Shown here piece by piece: positions 11,146-19,316 of a stretch of DNA of 64,000 nt. A program made the translations under genes and the position numbers. The stretch comes from Spirochaetales bacterium. Lineage in GTDB: Bacteria; Spirochaetota; Spirochaetia; JABEVK01. Each line of letters opens with the position of its first letter. Positions within the stretch are counted from its first letter, which is position 1. The notes under the pieces are model-generated. The model was given only the letters and a program-made list of their open reading frames with translations, did no database searches and had not been told where the DNA came from. The stretch is from NCBI GenBank assembly GCA_947478845.1, contig CANJXC010000003.1:113659-177658 (forward strand), given 5' to 3'.

Positions 11146-13221
11146 TCACAACCGCGACACATAGAAGGTGTCGACCCACTGGACGCTACCCTTCGGCACA
11201 ATATCGGTTTTGCCCCGCGCGTAGCGGCTGCCGAGGACCTGGAATCCACCGACAAACTTGGCACTTTCCTCTTGGAATTGGGGGGTGACGACGTAGATGT
11301 TGGCCCAATGTTTCCTGAGGAGCTCGGTGTTTTGCCGAATTTCCTCCGAAGTCAGTTCCAAGGTGGTGATGCCAAAAGTGAAGGAAAAGGCCGTACGAAC
11401 TGCCGAGTCCGATGCACCTACGCCTTCGAAGATCAGTAAGTTACCTGGGCCAACGGCCTGTGCGATGGCGCCCAGTCCTTTCTCGGTGCCGGCGAGCTCG
11501 GATCCCTGCCGTTGAAGAGTGAGCAGGTACCCGTTACCGACCAGAGTGCACACGAAAACCCCCGCGAGGGCCGCCGTCTTCAGGCGACTTGTCCAATCTT
11601 TGGTTTCACCCAGAAAAAGTCCAAGACAAACGAGTGCATACGGAACCAACTCTGAACCCAAGTATCGGGAGTAGTAGTAGTAGTAAGTCACATCATTGGG
11701 AACGGTTCTGAGGAACAGGAAGACCAGGAAGATGACAATGGCCATCACGCGATAGCGATCGGGTCGGTTGGAGAACCAGAAGGGTGCCGAGACGAGAAAC
11801 ACGAGGACGGCAGGCCCCACATTGAGGATGAAAACAGCCCAACTGGAGTGCAAGACGCCTCGTAGACCGGACTGATTGAGGTGGTAGATGGTCGCAGCGA
11901 AGGCGTCATGGTCGTAGGCGGAAGTGTAGGCAAGCCGATAGGCCACCCAAGTCCCAAGGGCCAGTACGAGGATCATCACGCCCCCCAGAGCCAGCCAAAC
12001 GGAGCGCGTGACCAACGCCGAGGGACGGTCGAATCCGGACCACTTCACATATGGTCGCAATGCGACTGCTCCCGCGAGGACGGCGACCAGACCTATGAAG
12101 AACAACGTTGTGAAAAGGGGAGCCTGGTCGATGACCAATCGTCCAAGCGTCGGCCCAAAGGTTCCGTAGTAGATGTCATGCGTGTACGGAAAGGAAAAGA
12201 CCATTCCATAGAGGTAGGACAGCCACCACAACACGCCGAACAAACCAGCCCAGACCGCCAAGCGCTTTGCTATCCGCGAATCCGTGGCCCGAACGATGGC
12301 GTACAGGAGGAAAACGGTGACAAGGGCTGCCCAAAAGAACCCTGCGATGTGATTGAGAAACAGACACGCGAAAGCCAGCAGACTGAGGATCCCATCCCTG
12401 CTCCCCATCGCCGTTCCGGACCGCATCCAGCGGAACAAGTGAACCAGACCCAGAAGCGAGAACAGGAGCGACACATTCTCGGTCACCGGGAATCTCGACA
12501 AGAAGACATTCAAGCCATTGGTTGCCAGCAAAAGGCCGACGACTTGCACGATCCAACGGCGCCCAGGCCCAATCAGATCACGAACCAAGACCATGGCGTA
12601 GTAGATGCCCACCACCGACAAGACCACCAGCATCCAGGTACGATTGGTGTCGCCAAAAATGGCACCTCCGAGTGCCAGTAAGCCGGGAAACAGGGGGTAG
12701 AACTGGAAGACGAGGTCTCCCTTTTTTTTGTCCTTGAAATAAATTCCCGGAAGGTGTGATCCTTCAAATTGACCTGGTTTGACCGGCGGATTCTGTACTT
12801 GAAGCTCGTGGCTGTCTAGTACGGCACCCAGTTCTTTGTCCAAGGCAGCCCGGGCAGGATCCGTAATGGCCAAGCTGCCGTGGTGTTGCGCCCACGCTCC
12901 CATGTTGTAGTAGATCCCTTGGTCCTGGCCGCCGTAAACGTAGCCAAAAGGTTCAACGCGAACCAGAACTGCCACCAACAAAATTCCAACCAGGGCGAGA
13001 CCAGTCGAGAGGCTGACGCGCGGTGCTCGAAAGCCCCTCCACCATAACACCAACGCAGCCGAAAGAACGCTGAGCGCCAAGATGATGAAAGGTTGGAACA
13101 CCCCGATCACCAGACTTCCTACGGTCAGGAGTCCTGTTATGACAAAAAACAGGGAACAGAGCTCGATGGGTGACCAACGGACCAGGTTCTCCTCAACTGG
13201 GCGAGGCGGCTGAAGTGACAT
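11146..13221 (-). CDS. Integral-membrane glycosyltransferase, GT39/ArnT-like (copy 2)
   Basis: About 691 residues, colinear with the preceding paralogue. Shared stretches include EPFGYVYGGQDQGIYYNM, SHLPGIYFKDK, FQFYPLFPGLLALGG, FLSRFPVTENVSL and TYYYYYSRYLGSELVPYA, separated by many membrane helices. The ATG at 13221 follows AGGAG at a 6-nt spacing, which decides the start. The conserved acidic GGQD motif before a Tyr pair is likely on the periplasmic loop that GT-C enzymes use for catalysis (inference). The gene follows a 380-base degraded interval, the only large break within the gene string. Presumed to decorate a lipid-linked glycan; specificity unknown. Confidence 0.75.
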   Translation of the reverse strand: MSLQPPRPVEENLVRWSPIELCSLFFVITGLLTVGSLVIGVFQPFIILALSVLSAALVLWWRGFRAPRVSLSTGLALVGILLVAVLVRVEPFGYVYGGQDQGIYYNMGAWAQHHGSLAITDPARAALDKELGAVLDSHELQVQNPPVKPGQFEGSHLPGIYFKDKKKGDLVFQFYPLFPGLLALGGAIFGDTNRTWMLVVLSVVGIYYAMVLVRDLIGPGRRWIVQVVGLLLATNGLNVFLSRFPVTENVSLLFSLLGLVHLFRWMRSGTAMGSRDGILSLLAFACLFLNHIAGFFWAALVTVFLLYAIVRATDSRIAKRLAVWAGLFGVLWWLSYLYGMVFSFPYTHDIYYGTFGPTLGRLVIDQAPLFTTLFFIGLVAVLAGAVALRPYVKWSGFDRPSALVTRSVWLALGGVMILVLALGTWVAYRLAYTSAYDHDAFAATIYHLNQSGLRGVLHSSWAVFILNVGPAVLVFLVSAPFWFSNRPDRYRVMAIVIFLVFLFLRTVPNDVTYYYYYSRYLGSELVPYALVCLGLFLGETKDWTSRLKTAALAGVFVCTLVGNGYLLTLQRQGSELAGTEKGLGAIAQAVGPGNLLIFEGVGASDSAVRTAFSFTFGITTLELTSEEIRQNTELLRKHWANIYVVTPQFQEESAKFVGGFQVLGSRYARGKTDIVPKGSVQWVDTFYVSRL

Positions 13222-13248
13222 TCTAACTCCTGATGTCGGCAATGGGTG

Positions 13249-13454
13249 CTAGCTGCGAGGAAAAGGTTCCGTAGGGCCATACCCCCAACCTATCATGCCT
13301 CGAAAGTAATCGATGGTCTTACTCAGTCCTACTCTGAGTGCGATGGTGGGTTGCCAGCTTAGCTTACTTAGGTAGGGAAACACCGCAGCATCCATAAATG
13401 GCTTGCAGTTGCGCCGCGCTACAAGACACCTGTTATGAACAGGATTTGCCGCAT
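13249..13454 (-). pseudogene. Remnant of an NAD-dependent sugar epimerase/decarboxylase
   Basis: This lies in the 381-base interval between two membrane-protein genes. On the minus strand the last 47 or so codons before a TAG at 13249 read KLSWQPTIALRVGLSKTIDY, then FRGMIGWGYG. This is the usual C-terminal end of extended SDR enzymes such as UDP-glucuronate decarboxylase (compare LGWxPxVxLEEGLxxTIxYF). About 60 bases upstream MRQILFITGV resembles the start of such an enzyme, quickly followed by a stop. This looks like a gene that lost its whole middle part. 13455-13602 holds nothing I recognise. The N-terminal match is weak; the C-terminal one is convincing. Confidence 0.5.
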
Positions 13455-13602
13455 AACTTCAAGTTGATCAATTATGATGCGCCTTGCGATTTTTGGCGCT
13501 TGAGCTTGTGCCCTTGGGGCACCATCGGAATAGACCTTGCCAAGCGAAGAATTTGCAACTGGCACTCAGACAGTTTCTATGTCTATCGTTTGCCCAAGGC
13601 AA

Positions 13603-14598
13603 TCAGCGAGTTCCACCGGTCGATAATGCTTCCGGCTCGGACGAAGAAAACAAGTTCTTTCTCATCCTCCCAAGAAGCAATAGTCCAAATCCACCAAGCA
13701 GCGCATCAACAATGACTCCCATCACACGCAAAAGAATTGGCAAGACCAACGCTATACTTTCGTCGAATGAGCCTCGAAACAGCAAAACGAGGATAGCTTC
13801 GCGCAAACCAATGCCGCCAGGGACAACCAAGGCCACAAACCCAATCATGTCTGCGACGTTCATGGCAAGAAATACAAGTAGGAAAACTTGAACGTCCAAC
13901 CTAACACCTAATGTGACGGCCCCGAATACGGCACCTATCCCGAGAAGGCAGACGACGGTGAAGCTTCCCAATTGAATCAGTACTACTAGCTCTGCACTAA
14001 GTTCGGGAAACACTGCGTTCGCATGCCCCCTCTTGGCCAATACCTCGTTAAGAAGCTTCGAAGCGAAAGAACCGAAAAAAAGGAAAGCAAAGTAACTTAG
14101 GACTGCCACCAAAAAGAGGATCCAAGACAGTGGCATCGACATGATTCCCGGCCTTATAGTCAACAGGAGTCCGCCGAAAACCGCCTGCTGAAGTGTAACG
14201 GAAAGCGCCAAGTAAAGATTAAGTCCCAAGACTTTACCAGCAGAAATTCCGAAACTCTTGGTCATCAAGACTTGAATGACCCAGCTCCACACTTTGCCTG
14301 GAAGGTATTTGGTCAATTGACTTGTGTTGACCACGGCAACAGCCTCACTGAGCTTAGGACGTCTTTTTGCGGAGTATGGCAGAACTGCTCGATGCCAAAT
14401 GATTGTATTGCACAAGAAGGCGAGGAGTATTGCAACGATGCCACAGGCGAAAGCACTCCACCGGAAAGACCAACTGCGTGCTGAAATTTGCTTCCAGCCA
14501 TAAAGCAGTTGTGACACCAGAAACCAGAGTGAGAGAAAGAGCAATGCGCCTCCAAGCCCAATGGATAGCCACCTGATCGCCCCTTTCGGGATTTTCAT
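13603..14598 (-). CDS. Lysylphosphatidylglycerol synthase transmembrane-domain family protein (UPF0104/AglD2-like)
   Basis: A 331-residue membrane protein with about eight hydrophobic segments. SQLTKYLPGKVWSWV near residue 100 and the C-terminal VVPGGIGLREAILVLLF are the signatures of the flippase-like membrane domain found in MprF and in many glycan loci, here without any lysyltransferase domain. Homologues are often beside glycosyltransferases and are thought to act on lipid-linked sugars, but the activity is not settled. The ATG at 14598 has a good site (AGGAGCAGG) and replaces an upstream GTG/ATG possibility. It starts 19 nt after the glycosyltransferase stop at 14618. Confidence 0.8.
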   Translation of the reverse strand: MKIPKGAIRWLSIGLGGALLFLSLWFLVSQLLYGWKQISARSWSFRWSAFACGIVAILLAFLCNTIIWHRAVLPYSAKRRPKLSEAVAVVNTSQLTKYLPGKVWSWVIQVLMTKSFGISAGKVLGLNLYLALSVTLQQAVFGGLLLTIRPGIMSMPLSWILFLVAVLSYFAFLFFGSFASKLLNEVLAKRGHANAVFPELSAELVVLIQLGSFTVVCLLGIGAVFGAVTLGVRLDVQVFLLVFLAMNVADMIGFVALVVPGGIGLREAILVLLFRGSFDESIALVLPILLRVMGVIVDALLGGFGLLLLGRMRKNLFSSSEPEALSTGGTR

Positions 14599-14617
14599 CC
14601 TGCTCCTGCCTTTGTGC

Positions 14618-15847
14618 TCACTTTCCAAGTGCCTTTGCTCGATTCAGATATTCCGAAACTATGTGTGGCCAACTGTATTTCCGGATTATGTATTCGCGCG
14701 CCGAAGACGTGCGACTTTCTGTCCTACCACCCCCCAATAATTGCTCCTTCAATTTCTCAGCCAGGTCGTTGGGGTCGGACGGGGCGAAGTACTCCGCAAC
14801 AGGACAGCCATCAATGGATCCAATGTTTCCCCCGACACGACTCACCAGAACCAGGCATCCACACGCCAGAGCCTCAAGCGCCGCTGTTGCGGAACCCTCA
14901 GTATCGCCATTCTTGTCAACACAAGAAGGCAGAACGTAGACATCGATATTTTGAAGAATGGGAACGAGATCTTCCTCGGGAAGAAAGCCCAGAAGAAACA
15001 CGCTACTTTCCAGTTGATTATTGCGAACATATGCCTCGATTTCGCCACGCATTGGTCCGTCTCCACCCAGGATCAAACGGGCGTCTGGAACATCGGAAAG
15101 GACTTGGTGAAACCCCTTGAGCAACCAGAAATGGCCTTTTCGTTCGACCATTCGACCAGTAAAGAACACGGTCTTGCCGCTAAGAAGTTTGTACTTTCTG
15201 GAGAGCTCAGGATTGGGATTGCCCGGGTGATAGTTGTCAATATCAATCCCATCGGGTATGACATGAATATCTCGACGACCGCTAATTTGGGTGGCCGCTT
15301 CGACAGTCGCAAGACTGATTCCTGCGACTAGGTCCGAACTCTTGATGGCAAATGAAAGAAATCCCCGAAGGTAGCCCATCTTGCCGGCCGTCACGGGAAA
15401 TAGCTCTGCTCCGTACAAGGTGGTAACCAATTTCCGTCCCGTCACGAGTTTCAGCAGTACTCCAATAAAGGCAGTGGGAAATCCCCAGTGCGCATTGATG
15501 GTGTCAAGACCAAATTTTAAAGTCACCTTGAATGCGCGGACATAGAGCGCCCCAAAAAAGAAGGGCACGAGTAGCAAATTTCTGACCTTCTTGATATTCT
15601 CCGGAACACCTGCGCCCTTGGTCAAGGTCTCATACTGATGCAAAAAATAGTGAAATCGATGGACGTGGACACCGTCACGAACCTCAATCCCGGGGGTCGC
15701 TTCACCGTGTTGCGTGACAACGTGAACTTCGCATCCCGCGCCAACGAGACTCTTGGCCATGTCGTGGACAAATTTGCCTTGAATGAACTCGTTCGGTCTT
15801 TCGGTCCACTTGGGATACGACGTTGTCAGGATGCAGATCTTCTTCAC
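14618..15847 (-). CDS. Glycosyltransferase family 4
   Basis: A 409-residue GT-B enzyme. The acceptor domain begins KKICILTTSYPKWTERPNEF and contains NAHWGFPTAF and TTLYGAELFP. The donor domain has FTGRMVERKGHFWLLKGF, LGGDGPMRGEIEAYV, LLGFLPEEDLVPIL and the nucleotide-sugar segment DTEGSATAALEALACG. It starts within the last codons of the aminotransferase gene (4-nt overlap). It probably adds a hexose or a 6-deoxy-amino sugar in the cytoplasm, given its partner, but the donor cannot be decided. Confidence 0.88.
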   Translation of the reverse strand: MKKICILTTSYPKWTERPNEFIQGKFVHDMAKSLVGAGCEVHVVTQHGEATPGIEVRDGVHVHRFHYFLHQYETLTKGAGVPENIKKVRNLLLVPFFFGALYVRAFKVTLKFGLDTINAHWGFPTAFIGVLLKLVTGRKLVTTLYGAELFPVTAGKMGYLRGFLSFAIKSSDLVAGISLATVEAATQISGRRDIHVIPDGIDIDNYHPGNPNPELSRKYKLLSGKTVFFTGRMVERKGHFWLLKGFHQVLSDVPDARLILGGDGPMRGEIEAYVRNNQLESSVFLLGFLPEEDLVPILQNIDVYVLPSCVDKNGDTEGSATAALEALACGCLVLVSRVGGNIGSIDGCPVAEYFAPSDPNDLAEKLKEQLLGGGRTESRTSSAREYIIRKYSWPHIVSEYLNRAKALGK

Positions 15848-16953
15848 GCCAGTTTGCCTGCCAAGCCTCGAATGACATCGGAAACGTAGTCAATCTGCTC
15901 GTCGGTCATTCCCACGAACGAGGGGATATTCAGCCCACTTTGCGAAAGCCTGTGGGTCACAGGCGTAGGCTGACGTGGTGGCAGAAAGATCCCCATGTCC
16001 GACAACGGATAGAAAAAGGGGCGCGAATCAACATTCTGCTTCTTGAGCTCCGCCATAAACGTGTTACGGGAACTATCCTCCCACCGCTCGTGGCTGACAC
16101 AAACCATCCAGTAGCTGGATCGATAGCCCGCCAGAGTCTGGTTCAGTTTCAGACTCGCTACCCCCGCGAGGTTCTTCTCGTACCGAGCGAAAATCCCCCG
16201 CTTTAGCGAAAGCAATTCATCGATGCGCTCCAATTGGCCAACGCCTACAGCAGCCTGCAAATTCGTGATGCGGTAATTGAACCCCACCTCGGTGTGCCAG
16301 TAGCGCTTCTGAGGGCTCATGGCATGGTCGCGCAAGCGGCGCATCTTGGTGGCAAGCTTCTCATCGTTCGTTGTGACCATGCCTCCCTCGCCCGTCGTCA
16401 TCAACTTGTTGCCGTAAAAGCTGAAGGTGGCGCAGTCACCAAAGGAACCCACAATTTGACCCCCAATATCCGCGCCTTGGGCTTCGGCCGCGTCTTCGAC
16501 GACAAGAAGGTTGTGCTTTTTTGCGATGGCAACAATGCGAGCCATTTCGGCAGGGTGACCATACAGGTGGACGGGCATGATGACCTTAGTCCTAGGCGTA
16601 ATCGCGACCTCGATGGCCTCGGGAGAGATACATCCGGTACGGGGGTCGACATCGACCAAGATGGGCGTGGCCCCCGCGTGGACGACGGTGTTTGCCGTTG
16701 CGATGAAGGTCAGATCCGGAACGATGACTTCGTCCCCGGCCCCTGCACCGAGTCCTTCCAGCGCGAGATGCAATGCAACGGTTCCGTTCGAGACCGCAAT
16801 CGCAAACTTGGTACCAGTTCTCCTGGCAAATTCGCGTTCAAACTCGTCGATATAAGCTCCGAGAGACGAGATCCAACCGGAGTCGAACGCCTTGATGAGG
16901 TATTCCCTCTCCCTTGGTCCAACAGAGGGTTGCGAAATTGGTATGAATTCCAT
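15844..16953 (-). CDS. DegT/DnrJ/EryC1/StrS aminotransferase, possibly GDP-perosamine synthase
   Basis: A 369-residue PLP-dependent sugar aminotransferase. It has SGWISSLGAYIDEFE at the start, SNGTVALHLAL, VEDAAEAQGA with the PLP-contacting Asp, and FSFYGNKLMTTGEGG with the Schiff-base Lys. The ATG at 16953 lies after AAGGAG, favouring it over an upstream in-frame ATG. In a locus that makes GDP-4-keto-6-deoxymannose (gmd), this family and length fit perosamine synthase. A dTDP- or UDP-4-keto sugar from RfbB could equally be the substrate. Followed by a glycosyltransferase gene with 4-nt overlap. Confidence 0.85.
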   Translation of the reverse strand: MEFIPISQPSVGPREREYLIKAFDSGWISSLGAYIDEFEREFARRTGTKFAIAVSNGTVALHLALEGLGAGAGDEVIVPDLTFIATANTVVHAGATPILVDVDPRTGCISPEAIEVAITPRTKVIMPVHLYGHPAEMARIVAIAKKHNLLVVEDAAEAQGADIGGQIVGSFGDCATFSFYGNKLMTTGEGGMVTTNDEKLATKMRRLRDHAMSPQKRYWHTEVGFNYRITNLQAAVGVGQLERIDELLSLKRGIFARYEKNLAGVASLKLNQTLAGYRSSYWMVCVSHERWEDSSRNTFMAELKKQNVDSRPFFYPLSDMGIFLPPRQPTPVTHRLSQSGLNIPSFVGMTDEQIDYVSDVIRGLAGKLA

Positions 16954-16991
16954 GGACGCTCCTTGAAATGAAAATGGGCTGTGAATCAATG

Positions 16992-17945
16992 TCAGCTTTT
17001 TCTGTGATCTTTGGCTTCGATCGCCCTGGTCCTGTATTGAATGTCTTCCAGAAGCTTGCGATTGACCGACAGAAGGTCGGCGACAAAAGCAAGCATGATC
17101 AACTGGAAGCCAATGATCAGAAGAATGGCAGCGAGGATCAGCGACTGGACATTGCCCGAGGCCTCGGACAACATCAACAAGATCAGGTAGCGGACTCCAA
17201 GGGCCGCTCCCAGCAGAAACACGATCAGTCCAGTTGTCATGAAGAACTTGAAGGGGCTGTAGACAATGAAGATTCGCACAATGGTGCCAATGGACTTCTT
17301 GATGTAGCTGGAGATGCTCTTCATCAGGCGTGACGGTCGGAGTTCCTCATTGACCTCGACGGGAACCGAGATGATGGAGAGATTCTTCTGTCCGGCTTGG
17401 ATGATGGTTTCCAGCGTATAGGTGTATTCGCTGAACACGTTCATCTTCAGAGCCACCTCGCGGGTCATGGCCCGGAAGCCGCTTGGCGCGTCGGGGATGC
17501 TTGTGCCGCTGGCCACGCGGACCACCCAGCTTCCGAACTTCTGGAGAAGCTTCTTGAGCGGAGAGAAATGTTTGACCGTCGAAATGGGCCGTTCGCCGAT
17601 CACATAGTCGGCTCGGCCTTCCAGAATGGGCTTCACCAAGTCGGGAATGTTCTTGGTCGAATATTGGTTGTCGGCGTCCGTATTGAGGATGACGTCGGCT
17701 CCCAGCTTGAGGCAGGCGTCGAGTCCGGCCATGAAGCCCTTGGCAAGCCCCTGATTCTTGGTAAATCGGACGATGTGGTCGACGCCGTTGGCAAGGGCGA
17801 CCTCAACGGTCTTGTCGCGGCTGCCGTCATCGATGATCAACCATTCTACGGTGTCGAATCCCTCGACCTTTCGGGGAAGTTCCGCAAGAGCAATGGCAAG
17901 GGTGGCTTCTTCGTTGAAACAGGGAACTTGGATAATGAGTCTCAT
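16992..17945 (-). CDS. Family 2 glycosyltransferase with two C-terminal membrane helices (polyprenyl-phosphate hexose synthase type)
   Basis: 317 residues. The GT-A domain reads LIIQVPCFNEEATLAIALAE, LIIDDGSRDKTVEVA and the metal-binding DVILNTDADNQY. Then come PSGFRAMTREVAL and an arginine-rich stretch, LRPSRLMKSISSYIKKS. Two hydrophobic helices follow at about 228-255 and 270-295. This layout is typical of dolichyl/undecaprenyl-phosphate mannose or glucose synthases. Such a product would supply the GT39-like membrane enzymes encoded downstream, an attractive but unproven link. It overlaps ugd by 4 nt and is followed by a 38-nt gap. Confidence 0.87.
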   Translation of the reverse strand: MRLIIQVPCFNEEATLAIALAELPRKVEGFDTVEWLIIDDGSRDKTVEVALANGVDHIVRFTKNQGLAKGFMAGLDACLKLGADVILNTDADNQYSTKNIPDLVKPILEGRADYVIGERPISTVKHFSPLKKLLQKFGSWVVRVASGTSIPDAPSGFRAMTREVALKMNVFSEYTYTLETIIQAGQKNLSIISVPVEVNEELRPSRLMKSISSYIKKSIGTIVRIFIVYSPFKFFMTTGLIVFLLGAALGVRYLILLMLSEASGNVQSLILAAILLIIGFQLIMLAFVADLLSVNRKLLEDIQYRTRAIEAKDHRKS

Positions 17946-19294
17946 GATAGTGGGGTCGCCTTCTTTTTTTGGGCATATCCGATGCCAAAATACTCAAATC
18001 CGAACTGAATGAGCTTTTCAGGATTGTACTGATTTCGGCCGTCAAAGAGAACGGGCGACAGAAGGCGCTGCCGGATTTCGTCAAAATCGGGGCTACGGAA
18101 CTCCTTCCACTCGGTGACAAGGAGCAAGGAGGACGCTCCATTGAGAGCGTCGTATTTATTGTGTGCAAAATGGAGCCCATTGACCCCTGGGAAATAGTGT
18201 TCCTGAGCAGCACGAACGGCCTTGGGGTCGTAGGCCGTTACTTCTGCACCTCGGCGAAGCAACTCTCGAATGATGACGACACTGGGTGCCTCGCGCATGT
18301 CGTCGGTCTCGGGTTTGAACGCGAGTCCCCATACTGCGAATTTGAGACCCGAAAGCGATTCTCCGAACCGTCGAACAACTTGGTGGACCAAGTTCAACTT
18401 CTGGTCGGCATTGACTTCTTCGACAGCTGCAAGAATGCGACTATGATAGCCGTGGTCGGCCGCAGTCTTACGCAAGGCTTGAATATCCTTGGGAAAACAA
18501 GATCCACCGTAGCCAACACCACTATAAAGAAAACTGTACCCGATGCGGCTGTCACTGCCAATTCCCAAGCGAACCCTGTTGACATCGGCCCCCACCCGTT
18601 CGCAAATGTTGGCCATCTCGTTCATGAAGCTGATCTTGGTTGCCAGGAATGCATTCGATGCGTACTTGGTCATTTCGGCTGACCGGATGTCCATCTCGAT
18701 GAAGCGGTCATGATTGAACACAAAAGGGTGGTAAAGCTCACGCAGTGTATCAAAGGCTTTGCGGCTCCGAGCGCCGATCACGACGCGGTCAGGACGCTTG
18801 AAGTCCTCAATCGCCACACCTTCTTTCAGAAACTCGGGGTTCGAAACAACTTCAATTTCATACTCGACGCCGCGACGAGCTAATTCTCGATTGATAGTGG
18901 CTTGGACAAGGTCAGCAGTTCCCACAGGTACCGTCGACTTATCAATAACAATGAGGTTTCCTTGTGAAAACGCCCCAATGGCCTTTGCCGCACTAAGCAC
19001 TTGCGAAAGGTCTGCCGCGCCATCACCGCCCATCGGAGTTCCAACAGCGATAAATACGATCTCTGCCCGCATGAGCGCCTGGGAATAGTCGCTGGCGAAC
19101 GCTAGTAGGCCAGCTTGAACTGACTCCTTGACGATTTCACTCAGACCGGGTTCGTAGATGGGCACGATACCGTTCCGTAGCTTTTCCACCTTTTCAAGGT
19201 CGATGTCCAACCCAACAACCGTGTTGCCAACTTGAGACAAGCATGCACCAGTCACCAGACCGACGTAGCCAGTTCCCGCCACCGTTATTCGCAT
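17942..19294 (-). CDS. ugd: UDP-glucose 6-dehydrogenase
   Basis: 450 residues; oxidises UDP-glucose to UDP-glucuronate with two NAD+. The N-terminal Rossmann motif is GTGYVGLVTG, followed by VGTPMGGDGAADLS and IDKSTVPVGT. Next are NPEFLKEGVAIEDF, the helix ALxTK-like SNAFLATKISFMNE, and GVGYGGSCFPKD with the catalytic Cys. The C-terminal domain has WGLAFKPETDDMREAPS and DGRNQYNP. UDP-glucuronate may be used directly, because the only candidate for its further conversion seen here is the broken SDR gene at 13249-13454. The gene starts 22 nt after the stop of the large double glycosyltransferase. Confidence 0.97.
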   Translation of the reverse strand: MRITVAGTGYVGLVTGACLSQVGNTVVGLDIDLEKVEKLRNGIVPIYEPGLSEIVKESVQAGLLAFASDYSQALMRAEIVFIAVGTPMGGDGAADLSQVLSAAKAIGAFSQGNLIVIDKSTVPVGTADLVQATINRELARRGVEYEIEVVSNPEFLKEGVAIEDFKRPDRVVIGARSRKAFDTLRELYHPFVFNHDRFIEMDIRSAEMTKYASNAFLATKISFMNEMANICERVGADVNRVRLGIGSDSRIGYSFLYSGVGYGGSCFPKDIQALRKTAADHGYHSRILAAVEEVNADQKLNLVHQVVRRFGESLSGLKFAVWGLAFKPETDDMREAPSVVIIRELLRRGAEVTAYDPKAVRAAQEHYFPGVNGLHFAHNKYDALNGASSLLLVTEWKEFRSPDFDEIRQRLLSPVLFDGRNQYNPEKLIQFGFEYFGIGYAQKKKATPLS

Positions 19295-19316
19295 CTCCGC
19301 CGCTCCTTATGGGTAC

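Noticed and set aside
13398..13891. Plus-strand open frames of 105 and 135 codons beside the LPG-synthase-like gene
   Set aside because: Much of each lies antisense to the membrane protein gene; no ribosome site or motif.
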